Assembly: GCA_019550975.1 (NCBI GenBank)
Contig: SDWH01000003.1
Coordinates: 1 to 64,000 of the forward strand
Length of the DNA: 64,000 nt
Reading direction: 5' to 3'
Source: Bacteroidales bacterium SW299
GTDB lineage: Bacteria; Bacteroidota; Bacteroidia; Bacteroidales; Bacteroidaceae
Both the position numbers and the translations under genes were made by a program. Positions 8,072 to 17,809 of this stretch are shown here, piece after piece; within the stretch, counting starts at the first letter, position 1, and the number at the start of each line of letters is the position of its first letter. Below the pieces are notes generated by a model, which saw nothing but the letters and a program-made list of their open reading frames with translations, was not told the DNA's origin and did not search any database.

Positions 8072-11000
8072 ATGAATGAACCAAAAGAAAAATGCAGGTA
8101 CAAGCTTCGTCTGTGTGTCTTGCTGCTGATGCTGTGCTCAGCTGTTTATTCATTCGGGCAGGCTACAGTCAGCGGGAAGGTGCTGGATGGAGCGGGCGAG
8201 CCGGTCATTGGAGCCTCGGTAAAAGTAAAGGGCACTTCTTTGGGAGCAATTACAGACTTGGACGGTATGTTTCAGGTTACGGTAAACGATTTGAAAAAGG
8301 ACGTGCTCGTTGTGTCTTATTTGGGGTATGAAACACAGGAGATAGCTTTGCGGGGCCGGAAGACGGTGAGCGTAACAATGTCCGAATCTTCTGTTGCCTT
8401 GGATGAGGTGGCGGTAGTGGCCTATGGCGTACAGAAGAAAGAAACGCTTACGGGAGCCATTGCTTCTGTCAGTACGGACGATCTGATTCAGTCGCCGAAT
8501 GCCAGTGTGGCCAATGCGTTGGCCGGAAAGATTACAGGACTTTCTTCCGTGCAGACCAGCGGTCAGCCCGGTGCGGAAGATCCTAAACTGTTCGTCCGCG
8601 GTATTGGATCACTGACTGAGAGCGGAGCTTCACCTTTGGTGCTGGTGGACGGTGTGGAACGCAGTTTCTTCCAAATGGATCCGAATGAAATCGAAACCCT
8701 TACCGTTCTGAAGGATGCTTCGGCTACCGCTGTATTCGGAGTGAGAGGTGCAAACGGTGTGATTCTGGTCACCACCCGTCGCGGTAAGGAAGGTAAGGCC
8801 AAAATATCGGTAAACTCTTCGGTCGGTGTGCAGATGGTTACACGTACATTGGAGATGGCAGACAGCTATACTTATGCGACCATGTACAATGAATTGCAGA
8901 AGAATGACGGACGAACGGAGAACTTTGAGTTTAACGGCTATGCATTGGAACGTTTCCGTTTGGGGGACGAGCCTCTGATTTATCCGAATATCAATTGGCG
9001 CGAGTATATGACGAACAACGCGGCCATACAGACCCAGCACAATCTGAACATTTCGGGAGGTACGGACCGGGCGCGCTACTTCATTTCATTGGGTTATCTG
9101 TATCAGGACGGTCTGTTCAAGGATTTTGGCCAAGAGAATTTGGGGTATAAGTATAACCGCTATAACTATCGTGCCAATCTCGATCTGGATTTGTCAAAAT
9201 CCACAACATTGAAAATAGGTATTGGTGGTATTGTTGGCGACAAGTTGCAGCCGACAAACAACAGCTCGTTGTGGAAATCAATCAACTGGTCACAACCATT
9301 CGCTTCTGCAGGTGTCATTGACGGGGACGTGATCGTAACTCCTCAAAGATTCCAGAATATCAAGATGTCCAATCCTATCGGTGAATATTATGGAAGGGGA
9401 TATCATCAGAGTATATCCAACACGATGAATCTGGACCTTCATCTTGTGCAGAATCTTGATTTTTTGACCAAGGGATTGTCGGTTGAAGTGAAAGGTGCCT
9501 ATAATACGGACTATACTTACACGAAAAGACGCGAAGGGAAGATTGAATCTGTAGAAGCTTATTATCAGTCGGAACTGGACGGTTCTGGACTGTCTCCTGC
9601 CGATCCAGGCTTTAACAAGAACATCGTTTATTTGGTTACTGTTCCTACTTCTGGTGAGTTTTCCGAGAAGTTAAACTATGCGGAATCGGTTTCACGCGGA
9701 CGAAATTGGTACTTTGAAGCCAGCATCCGCTATGCGCGCAAGTTCGGCGACCACAATGTAAGCGCGCTGCTTCTGTATAACCAGGACAAGAAATATTATC
9801 CTTCCCAATGGGCGTGGCTGCCTACGGCATATGTAGGTTTGGTTGGCCGTGTCACTTATGATTATAAGTCGCGTTATCTGGCAGAGTTCAATATCGGTTA
9901 TAACGGTTCCGAGAACTTTGCTCCTGACAAGCGTTTCGGTACGTTCCCCGCCTTTTCTTTGGGATGGATCGTGAGTGAGGAGAAGTTTATGAAGAATCTG
10001 CATTTCCTCGATTTTCTGAAGATACGTGCATCGGTCGGTTTGGTCGGTAATGATAACATGAGCAATGCCCGTTACCTGTATCTGCCAGACAGTTATAAGG
10101 TTGACCAGTTGGGCAGTGTAGACAGCAGTTGGAAAAACTACCATTGGGGCTATAATTTCGGCTTGAACAACTCCACTGCATTGAAGGGAGCGGTTGAAAG
10201 CCGTCTGGGTAATCCTGATGTGACTTGGGAAACGGCTTTGAAGCAGAATTATGGAGTTGACATGAATTTCTTGAAAAACCGCTTAAAAGTGAAGGTGGAT
10301 GTTTTTCGTGAGAGCAGAAAAGACATCTTGATCTCTCGTCAGACTATTCCGGGGATGACTGCTTTGACCTCTGATCTGCTGCCGGTGGTGAATATGGGTA
10401 AAGTGAACAACAAAGGTTATGAAATTGAAATCGGCTGGTCTGAGCGGGTGAACGAAAACTTCGATTATTATGTTAATGCGAACGTTTCTCATTCGGAAAA
10501 TGAAATCGTGTTTCAGGATGAGGTGGAACCGAATGAACCTTATATGTGGCATACCGGACAGCCGGTCGGCTCTATATTTGGTTATGTAGCCGAAGGTTTT
10601 TATTCTGAAGATGACTTTACGGCTGACGGAGAACTGAAAGAGGGTTTGCCCAGGCCTACGGTTCCCGTATATCCGGGTGATGCCAAATACAAGGACCTGA
10701 ACAACGACGGTTCGATTGATGTGGAGCATGATATCACGAAAATCGGTTTCTCGGAAAATCCGAACTATACGTTCGGTCTGAACTTTGGGGCAAGCTATAA
10801 AGGCTTTTTCTTCTCCATGAACTGGACGGGAACAGCCGAGCGTTCGCTTCTGCTGGCTGACCATTTCCGCAAGCCGTTTAACAATGAGTCACGCGGTCTG
10901 ATGCAGTATCAGGTAGATAACCGCTGGACGCCCGAAACGGCTGCTACGGCAACACAGCCCCGTTTTTCTTTCAACAGTTCCAGCCATAACTCTGCAACTT

Positions 11001-11245
11001 CCACGCTGTGGGTGAAGGACGGTTCGTATCTGAAGCTGAAGAATCTGACAGTAGGCTATAATTTTACCGGATATTCCGGATTGAAGAAAATCGGCATCAG
11101 CCAGTTGGGATTGAAATTTACTGCCTATAATCTGCTGACATTCGACAAGTTTGGCATTATGGATCCGGAATCGAATCCGGACCTGTATGGTGATACTTAT
11201 CCGGTGGTTAAGATATTCAACTTCGGTGTCAACTTAACTTTTTAA
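8072..11245 (+). CDS. SusC-like TonB-dependent transporter (PUL 1, first pair)
   Basis: A 1057-residue outer-membrane transporter that imports glycan fragments using TonB energy. A signal peptide (to about residue 30, ending YSFGQ) is followed by a carboxypeptidase-like domain (VSGKVLDGAGEPVIGASVKV, about 33-110), the plug with LDEVAVVAYGVQKKETLTGAI and GVRGANGVILVTTRRG, and the beta-barrel ending in NFGVNLTF with the terminal aromatic expected for outer-membrane insertion. It starts PUL 1 and precedes its SusD partner by 11 bp. Expression is probably controlled by the divergent hybrid regulator. The glycan is unknown. Confidence 0.95.
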   Translation: MNEPKEKCRYKLRLCVLLLMLCSAVYSFGQATVSGKVLDGAGEPVIGASVKVKGTSLGAITDLDGMFQVTVNDLKKDVLVVSYLGYETQEIALRGRKTVSVTMSESSVALDEVAVVAYGVQKKETLTGAIASVSTDDLIQSPNASVANALAGKITGLSSVQTSGQPGAEDPKLFVRGIGSLTESGASPLVLVDGVERSFFQMDPNEIETLTVLKDASATAVFGVRGANGVILVTTRRGKEGKAKISVNSSVGVQMVTRTLEMADSYTYATMYNELQKNDGRTENFEFNGYALERFRLGDEPLIYPNINWREYMTNNAAIQTQHNLNISGGTDRARYFISLGYLYQDGLFKDFGQENLGYKYNRYNYRANLDLDLSKSTTLKIGIGGIVGDKLQPTNNSSLWKSINWSQPFASAGVIDGDVIVTPQRFQNIKMSNPIGEYYGRGYHQSISNTMNLDLHLVQNLDFLTKGLSVEVKGAYNTDYTYTKRREGKIESVEAYYQSELDGSGLSPADPGFNKNIVYLVTVPTSGEFSEKLNYAESVSRGRNWYFEASIRYARKFGDHNVSALLLYNQDKKYYPSQWAWLPTAYVGLVGRVTYDYKSRYLAEFNIGYNGSENFAPDKRFGTFPAFSLGWIVSEEKFMKNLHFLDFLKIRASVGLVGNDNMSNARYLYLPDSYKVDQLGSVDSSWKNYHWGYNFGLNNSTALKGAVESRLGNPDVTWETALKQNYGVDMNFLKNRLKVKVDVFRESRKDILISRQTIPGMTALTSDLLPVVNMGKVNNKGYEIEIGWSERVNENFDYYVNANVSHSENEIVFQDEVEPNEPYMWHTGQPVGSIFGYVAEGFYSEDDFTADGELKEGLPRPTVPVYPGDAKYKDLNNDGSIDVEHDITKIGFSENPNYTFGLNFGASYKGFFFSMNWTGTAERSLLLADHFRKPFNNESRGLMQYQVDNRWTPETAATATQPRFSFNSSSHNSATSTLWVKDGSYLKLKNLTVGYNFTGYSGLKKIGISQLGLKFTAYNLLTFDKFGIMDPESNPDLYGDTYPVVKIFNFGVNLTF

Positions 11246-11256
11246 ATGATACGATT

Positions 11257-13083
11257 ATGAAAAAACATATAATAGGATATGCCTTGTTGGCTTCTCTGGC
11301 CTTTATGAGTTGCGAGGACTTTAAGTTCGGTGACAAGTTTCTGGAAAAGCCGATAAGCGATGAAATGAACATAGACAGCGTTTATGCCAAGAAGGTATAT
11401 GCTGAGCAGGCTTTGAATCAGGTCTATCATTCGTTGCCTGACTTTATGCCGCATAACAACCGTTTGAATTGGGGTGTGCTGGAATCAATAACGGATTTGG
11501 CGGACCATAACAAGGCGGGAGGTTCACTATACCACAAGGGTACGCTGACATCTTCTGAATCAACAGGAAGTGCTTATTCCATGATGTACAATGAGGAGCA
11601 TGGCGAGTTCTCGGCCACGTATGGCATTCGTCAGGCTTATATCTTCCTGGAGAATGTTGACCGGGTGCCGGACATGACCGAAGAAGAGAAACGCATACGC
11701 AAAGGAGAGGCGAAGATGATCATTGCCTATCATTATGTACAGATGTTCCGTAACTTGGGCGGTATGCCTTGGGTTGATCATGCCTATAAGCCGGATGATG
11801 ACATGAATATGGAACGGATGACGGTGGAGGAGGCTGTCCAGAAAATTTGTGCGCTGATCGATGAGGCGGCCGAACTGCTGCCTTGGAGTGTCAGTGCTGC
11901 CGATGACGGGCGTATGACGGCCGCAGGAGCTTTGGCCTTGAAATCGCGTCTGCTGCTTTTTGCTGCTAGTCCGCTGTTCAACAGTAATGAACCTTATATG
12001 GCAGGGGAAGCTGCCGACAAGCATTATGTATGGTGGGGAAATCAGGATAATGCCCGCTGGCAGGATGCTTTGGATGCCGGACTGGATTTTCTCCGCAAGA
12101 ATCAGGAAAATGGAGAGTTCTACAAGCTGGTTGATACAGGGAATCCCCGGAATGACTTTTATACCGGTTATTTTGAACGTTATAATAAGGAAGTACTTAT
12201 CTCCAGCCACCGCTGGATCAGATGGGACTTGAATGGAAATGCCATAAATCAGGTTCGTTATTTGGTTTGTACGCCGACTTTGAACTATGTGGATATGTTC
12301 CAGATGAAAGACGGAACGGAGTTCAGCTGGGACAATCCCGATCATCGTGACTATCCTTTCTTTGATGCGGATGGAAACGAGTTGCGTGATCCCCGTCTGT
12401 ACGAAACAGTGGTTCTGAACGGCGACAAGTTTTGGGCTCGTGAGGCTGAAATCTATCAGGGAGGTCGCGAACAGCCAAAGTTTATGGGGGGAGGACAGAA
12501 CTGGCGCTGGGCTGCTCAGGGATATACAGGCTTTGCTATGCGCAAGCACGTGCAGGATCAGTTGAATGAGTTGCAGAACAAGTTTTATCAGTGTCCGTTG
12601 ATGCGTCTTCCTGAGGTTTATTTGAATATTGCTGAGGCTATGAATGAGTTGGGCATTGCAGAGCAGCGGGATGAGTTCGGACGTACAGCTTATGATTATG
12701 TCAATCTGGTGCGGGGCCGTGTGGATATGTGGCCGTTGACTCCGGAAAGGGCCGCTCCGGGAGAAGCCCTGCGTGAAGCGATTTTGAAAGAACGTGCTTT
12801 GGAATTCGGCTATGAAGAGGTGCGTTATTACGATATTGTCCGTTGGAAACATAAGGATTATTTGGACGTGCCTTTGCGGAGGCTTGAGATTTATCCGGAT
12901 TATCTGGATCCGGATGACAGCAAGAAGCCGGTGAAACAGCGTCATTTCCGTTATGAAATCAAGGAAGGTATGGAAAACCGTCGGGTGTGGGTTGAGGAAT
13001 GGAGTAACCGCTATTATCTGTGTCCGATTCCGCTGGAGGAAATCAACAAGAAGTACGGGTTGGTTCAGAATCCCGGATGGTAA
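11257..13083 (+). CDS. SusD-like surface glycan-binding lipoprotein (PUL 1, first pair)
   Basis: A 608-residue RagB/SusD-family lipoprotein that caps the adjacent SusC and delivers glycan. The signal peptide ends in the lipobox FMSC with Cys19. The family's helical core is visible, including the TPR-like region with LKSRLLLFAASPLFNS, the ring of DGTEFSWD, and the C-terminal RALEFGYEEVRYYDIVRWK and LCPIPLEEINKKYGLVQNPGW signatures. It lies 11 bp after susC and 29 bp before the second susC, so the four genes are probably co-transcribed. Confidence 0.95.
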   Translation: MKKHIIGYALLASLAFMSCEDFKFGDKFLEKPISDEMNIDSVYAKKVYAEQALNQVYHSLPDFMPHNNRLNWGVLESITDLADHNKAGGSLYHKGTLTSSESTGSAYSMMYNEEHGEFSATYGIRQAYIFLENVDRVPDMTEEEKRIRKGEAKMIIAYHYVQMFRNLGGMPWVDHAYKPDDDMNMERMTVEEAVQKICALIDEAAELLPWSVSAADDGRMTAAGALALKSRLLLFAASPLFNSNEPYMAGEAADKHYVWWGNQDNARWQDALDAGLDFLRKNQENGEFYKLVDTGNPRNDFYTGYFERYNKEVLISSHRWIRWDLNGNAINQVRYLVCTPTLNYVDMFQMKDGTEFSWDNPDHRDYPFFDADGNELRDPRLYETVVLNGDKFWAREAEIYQGGREQPKFMGGGQNWRWAAQGYTGFAMRKHVQDQLNELQNKFYQCPLMRLPEVYLNIAEAMNELGIAEQRDEFGRTAYDYVNLVRGRVDMWPLTPERAAPGEALREAILKERALEFGYEEVRYYDIVRWKHKDYLDVPLRRLEIYPDYLDPDDSKKPVKQRHFRYEIKEGMENRRVWVEEWSNRYYLCPIPLEEINKKYGLVQNPGW

Positions 13084-13112
13084 GAATGAATGATAAATAA
13101 AAGATAGTAACA

Positions 13113-16106
13113 ATGAGAAAGAATTATATATTGGCTTTGAGTTTTGCAGCCGTATCGTTGTCGGCGGCGGCTCAGCATACCATAACCGGAACCGTGAAAG
13201 ACAGTCGGGAACTTCCCGTATTGGGAGCAGTGGTTTCTGTTGTCGGGAATCCGGGTAAGAGCGTTCTGACAGATCAGGACGGTGCCTTTGCAATCGAGGC
13301 CGAGCAGGGTGATTATATAGAAGTGGTTTATGCGGATTGTCGCAGCAAACGTGTGTGGATTGATTCGCCTGTGGTGAATGTCAGTCTTGAATCACGGGAT
13401 GCGGCCATTGAGAACCGGGGAGTCTTACGTACAGCGGAAAACCAGACACAGTCGATTGCGACCCTGTCAGGAGAAGATATCTGGAGGAATTCTACCCCAG
13501 ACATAAGCAATGCCTTATACGGATTGATTCCGGGACTGACTGTACAGCAGAATACAAGCTATTCAAGTGGAGGGGCCAGTTTGTCCATTCATGGTCAGAT
13601 GGGGCGGTCACCTCTTATTGTTGTTGATGGGATTCCCCGTAATCTGGAATATCTGAATTCGCTGGAAATAGAAAGCGTATCCGTATTGAAAGATGGAGCG
13701 GCTACAGCGCTTTGGGGAACAAGAGGTGCCAGCGGAGTAATTATGGTGACAACGAAACGCGGACAATATAAGGAGCGTGATATTGATGTAAGCTATACAT
13801 ACGGCATGGGAATTCCTGTCAATGAGCCAGAATTTGTAGACGGTTATACATATGCCCTGATGAAGAACGAGGCTTTGTATTATGACGGATTGACTTTGCA
13901 ATATGACCAGGCCGCTCTTACCGCTTTCCGTAATGGATCTAACCCGGACTTGTATCCTAACGTGGACTGGCTGGATGCTGCACAACGCAAGCATTCGGTA
14001 AACAATCAGTTCAATATTTCTTTCCGCGGAGGAGGTGACAAGCTGCGCTATTATACACTGATCAACTACAAGAATGATTATGGCATCTTAAGCAAATCAT
14101 GGAGCAAATCATTTACGGAACGTTATAATTCGCAGATGCGTAAATATGATCTGAACGTGCGGATGAATCTGGATGTTGATGTAACCCGGTATACGAAGGT
14201 GGCTTTATCTATGTTCGGACTGTTGCGTGAAGAGAATCGTCCGAACATTACGGAAGAGAATATTTATGCATCTCTGTATCACACGCCAGCATCGGCATTT
14301 CCTATCCGTACGACTACGAATTTATGGGGAGGCGATGAGATGTTCGGAAAGAATCCCATTGCGCAGATTGCGGATGTGGGATATTATAAGACAAACCGCC
14401 GCCTGCTGCAATCTGACTTGCGGATTCTTCAGGATTTGTCGATGTGGACAGAAGGGCTGAAGGCTGAAGTCGGGATTGCATACGATAATGATGCAGTGTT
14501 TCAGGAAACAGGAAGCAAGAACTATGATTATGAAATCAATACACCAGTCCGTTTGCCGGCTACCGGCGATTATACGTCCCGCAAAGAGGTGAGGGGTGAT
14601 AACAGTGCCTTGTCTGTATCGAACACTGGGCTGAACAGCCAGTTCATCCGTCTGGTAATTGATGCGAAGGTCGGTTATGATCGTGCGTTCGGCTTGCATG
14701 GTGTGACCGGAACTTTGCAATATCGTCAGGAGTCTTATACTCCTATGGGACGCAACAATACACGCAAGCGTCAGTCGTATATCTTTACAGGAGGATATAA
14801 TTATGCTGGAAAGTATATGCTTGATGTTGTGGTGAACCGTAGCGGCACCAGTGTGCTGAGTGATGGAGATAAGTTCCGCACTTATCCTGCGGTATCTGCC
14901 GGTTGGATAATCTCCAATGAAAACTTTATGAAGAACCAGTCTGTATTTGACTTTCTGAAGTTGCGTGCTTCATGGGGACGTTCCGGAAACGATGACATTG
15001 CATATGACTTGGACGAACGCTTCTGGATTACCGCGGGAGGTGCACAGTTCCAGAATCCGCCAGTGGGTTTCGGAGGAATAATTGCAGGAACGCTTCCGAT
15101 AACAGATCTGACTATTGAGATGTCTGACAAATATAATGTAGGCTTGGATTTGGGTATGCTGAACAATCGCCTGTCGTTAACTTTCGACGGTTATTATGAC
15201 AAGAGAAAGGATATGCTTGTAGACGGAACCAACATGTATTCAGCCGTAATCGGAACCGGAATTCCCCAGCAGAACATTGGACAAATGAATGCGAAAGGCA
15301 TTGACCTGGGCGTAAAATGGGCGGACAAGGCCGGACGTGATTTCAATTATTATGTGGGAGGTACATTCTCCTGGCTGAAGACTGAGGTAGAAGAAAATGG
15401 AGAAGGATATCAGCCCTACGACTATCTTTCTAAGAAAGGTGACCGCGTGGGCCAGTGCTATGGACTGGAGGCTATCGGTTACTTTAATGATTGGGAGGAC
15501 ATCAACAACAGTCCTTCGCAACTGTTCTCAGATGTGCGTCCTGGTGATATCAAATACAAGGACCAGAACGGTGACGGACGCATCGATGACTATGATGTTG
15601 TGCCTATCGGATACTCTACTACGGTTCCGGGAATCTATTATGGCATCAACCTTGGATTTGAGTATCGTGGCTTTGGAATGGACATGGTATTTCAGGGAGT
15701 AGGCCAGTTCAGCAAGATGCTTAATGTGCGGAGTGTATATTGGCCCATGCGCAATGGTAACAGTAATTTGACAAAGTGGTATCTGGAAGACAATATACGC
15801 TGGACCGAAGACACAAAGGATATTGCTACGGTGCCTCGTCTGACAACGCTTGACAATGCGAACAATTTCCGCAACAGTACGCAGTGGCTTGAAAACGGTT
15901 CTTATTTTAAGCTGCGCAACCTGAATATCTATTACAATTTGCCGGACAAGTGGGCTAAAGCGATGAAAATGGATAAATGCCAGGTATATGTCAGAGCCAA
16001 TAATCTGTTCTCGATCGATCATATAAAGTATATGAACTGCGAGGACCTGACGATAAACTATCCCGATATGACTTCCGTCTATTTCGGATTGAACATTAAC
16101 TTCTAA
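13113..16106 (+). CDS. SusC-like TonB-dependent transporter (PUL 1, second pair), divergent plug
   Basis: A 997-residue outer-membrane transporter with a signal peptide ending SAAAQ and a short carboxypeptidase-like domain (ITGTVKDSRELPVLGAVVSV). The plug is present (LIVVDGIPRNLEYLNSLEIE, then LWGTRGASGVIMVTTKRG). The usual DEVVVVGYG-type segment is absent; in its place stands RGVLRTAENQTQSIATLSGE. The barrel ends in YFGLNINF. It is followed 11 bp later by its own SusD. It may carry a different fragment size or chemical form than the first pair; that is inference from the duplication and divergence. Confidence 0.93.
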   Translation: MRKNYILALSFAAVSLSAAAQHTITGTVKDSRELPVLGAVVSVVGNPGKSVLTDQDGAFAIEAEQGDYIEVVYADCRSKRVWIDSPVVNVSLESRDAAIENRGVLRTAENQTQSIATLSGEDIWRNSTPDISNALYGLIPGLTVQQNTSYSSGGASLSIHGQMGRSPLIVVDGIPRNLEYLNSLEIESVSVLKDGAATALWGTRGASGVIMVTTKRGQYKERDIDVSYTYGMGIPVNEPEFVDGYTYALMKNEALYYDGLTLQYDQAALTAFRNGSNPDLYPNVDWLDAAQRKHSVNNQFNISFRGGGDKLRYYTLINYKNDYGILSKSWSKSFTERYNSQMRKYDLNVRMNLDVDVTRYTKVALSMFGLLREENRPNITEENIYASLYHTPASAFPIRTTTNLWGGDEMFGKNPIAQIADVGYYKTNRRLLQSDLRILQDLSMWTEGLKAEVGIAYDNDAVFQETGSKNYDYEINTPVRLPATGDYTSRKEVRGDNSALSVSNTGLNSQFIRLVIDAKVGYDRAFGLHGVTGTLQYRQESYTPMGRNNTRKRQSYIFTGGYNYAGKYMLDVVVNRSGTSVLSDGDKFRTYPAVSAGWIISNENFMKNQSVFDFLKLRASWGRSGNDDIAYDLDERFWITAGGAQFQNPPVGFGGIIAGTLPITDLTIEMSDKYNVGLDLGMLNNRLSLTFDGYYDKRKDMLVDGTNMYSAVIGTGIPQQNIGQMNAKGIDLGVKWADKAGRDFNYYVGGTFSWLKTEVEENGEGYQPYDYLSKKGDRVGQCYGLEAIGYFNDWEDINNSPSQLFSDVRPGDIKYKDQNGDGRIDDYDVVPIGYSTTVPGIYYGINLGFEYRGFGMDMVFQGVGQFSKMLNVRSVYWPMRNGNSNLTKWYLEDNIRWTEDTKDIATVPRLTTLDNANNFRNSTQWLENGSYFKLRNLNIYYNLPDKWAKAMKMDKCQVYVRANNLFSIDHIKYMNCEDLTINYPDMTSVYFGLNINF

Positions 16107-16117
16107 AGAACAATGCT

Positions 16118-17794
16118 ATGTTAAGAAAACAATTGATTTATATACTGATGTCTTCCGTCGGCCTCGTTTCCTGCAACTATCTCGATTTTGATGAGTCGCA
16201 GGGAATGGACAAGTCGGACGCTTACGGCTACTTTAACAATGTTACCCGGCTGGCTTCGGCTGTTTACCGTGAGGTTCCGGAAGATTATGGAGTGATCAGT
16301 AATGCACTTCGCGAATCGGCTACGGACAATGCTGTATACACTTGGAGCAGCAATGCCGTATATAAGATTTATTCGAATGCCTGGAGTCCTATCAATCTGG
16401 TAGATGACAAGTGGGGAACGTATTATGGGGTGATTCATGATGCCAATTCGTTTCTTGAAAATTATTCGGAGGACAATCTGAAACGTTTTGAGTGGGATCC
16501 CAACTATGAAGACAATCTGGCAAAGACCGAGATGTACAAGCATGAAGTGAGAGTCTTGCGTGCGCTGTATTATTTTGAACTGGCCAAACGTTACGGAGAT
16601 GTGCCTTTGCTTACTCGCACTTATTCTCTTGATGAGATAAATTCGGTTACAAAAACATCTTTTCAGGATGTGATAGCCTTTGTTGCTGAAGAATGTGCGG
16701 CCGTGGCGCCGGAATTGCCTTTAGACCAGGCGGACTTCTTTAATGAAACAGGGCGTGTGACCCGCGGGGCTGCATTAGCTATCCGTGCTCGCGCATTGCT
16801 GTATGCGGCAAGTCCGCTCTTTGCCGGAACGGGCGACGCTTCCGCAAAATGGGAGGCGGCGGCCAAGGCTGCGTACGATGTCATTGGGCTGGGCAAATAT
16901 TCCCTGCCTTCCATTGCTTCCGACCCGCTTTACAATGCAGAAGGAGGAAACATTGTGCTGAACAGTCCGCAGCTGATTTTCTGGACGGAAAACAATGAGG
17001 ACAACACGTTCGAGGCGAACAATATGCCTATAGGATTTGAGGGGGCTGAAGGAGGAACAACTCCGACACAGAACCTGGTAGATGATTTTGAGATGAAGGA
17101 TGGCACACCGTTCGACTGGAACAATCCTTCGCATGTGGCGAACATGTATTATGACAATGCAGGCAATCCCACTCGCGACCCTCGTCTGTATCTGACTGTT
17201 ATCGGTGACGGGATGACTTGGATGGGTGTGCCGGTTGAACCACTTGCAGGCGGAAGGAATAGTGCTTCGATAGATGGAGGAACTCTGACGGGATATTATC
17301 TGAAAAAACTGATGAACGAGAATGTATCGCTCGATCCTGTTACGCCCGTGAAGAAATATCACCATTATCCGGGTTACCGTTATGCGGAAGTGTTGCTCAA
17401 CTATGCAGAAGCAATGAACGAATGGCAGGGTCCGGACTATACGGACGAGTATTGTGTGAAGTCTGCGCGTCAGGCACTTAATGAAGTGCGTGCGGCAGCA
17501 GGAATGCCTGCGGTAGTGGCTTCCGGCCAGGCGGAGTTCCGTGAAAAGGTGCGAAAGGAAAGACGCATTGAACTGGCTTTCGAAGACCATCGTTTCTGGG
17601 ACATCCGCCGGTGGAAAATAGGTGAGGTGGTGCGTAACATCTATGGTATTGAAAAACTGAACAACGCTTATACCCGTGTACAGGTGCAGACCCGTACCTG
17701 GGAGGACAAGATGTATCTCTATCCGATACCTCAGAATGAGGTGTTTGTGAACAGAAATCTCACCCAGAATCCGGGATGGGAAGTTGCGGAATAA
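16118..17794 (+). CDS. SusD-like surface glycan-binding lipoprotein (PUL 1, second pair)
   Basis: A 558-residue RagB/SusD-family lipoprotein, with lipobox LVSC and Cys19 lipidated. Family landmarks include VRVLRALYYFELAKRYGDVPL, IRARALLYAASPLFAGTG, the DGTPFDWN loop, RRIELAFEDHRFWDIRRWKIG and LYPIPQNEVFVNRNLTQNPGW. It partners the SusC directly upstream (11-bp gap) and is 15 bp from the GH16-like gene, consistent with one operon. Confidence 0.95.
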   Translation: MLRKQLIYILMSSVGLVSCNYLDFDESQGMDKSDAYGYFNNVTRLASAVYREVPEDYGVISNALRESATDNAVYTWSSNAVYKIYSNAWSPINLVDDKWGTYYGVIHDANSFLENYSEDNLKRFEWDPNYEDNLAKTEMYKHEVRVLRALYYFELAKRYGDVPLLTRTYSLDEINSVTKTSFQDVIAFVAEECAAVAPELPLDQADFFNETGRVTRGAALAIRARALLYAASPLFAGTGDASAKWEAAAKAAYDVIGLGKYSLPSIASDPLYNAEGGNIVLNSPQLIFWTENNEDNTFEANNMPIGFEGAEGGTTPTQNLVDDFEMKDGTPFDWNNPSHVANMYYDNAGNPTRDPRLYLTVIGDGMTWMGVPVEPLAGGRNSASIDGGTLTGYYLKKLMNENVSLDPVTPVKKYHHYPGYRYAEVLLNYAEAMNEWQGPDYTDEYCVKSARQALNEVRAAAGMPAVVASGQAEFREKVRKERRIELAFEDHRFWDIRRWKIGEVVRNIYGIEKLNNAYTRVQVQTRTWEDKMYLYPIPQNEVFVNRNLTQNPGWEVAE

Positions 17795-17809
17795 AAAAGA
17801 AAGTAGCGT

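Noticed and set aside
11560..13293. Long minus-strand frame of 577 codons opposite the first susD
   Set aside because: It lies antisense to a clear SusD gene and the start of the second SusC, has no recognisable family features and reflects the codon pattern of the real genes.
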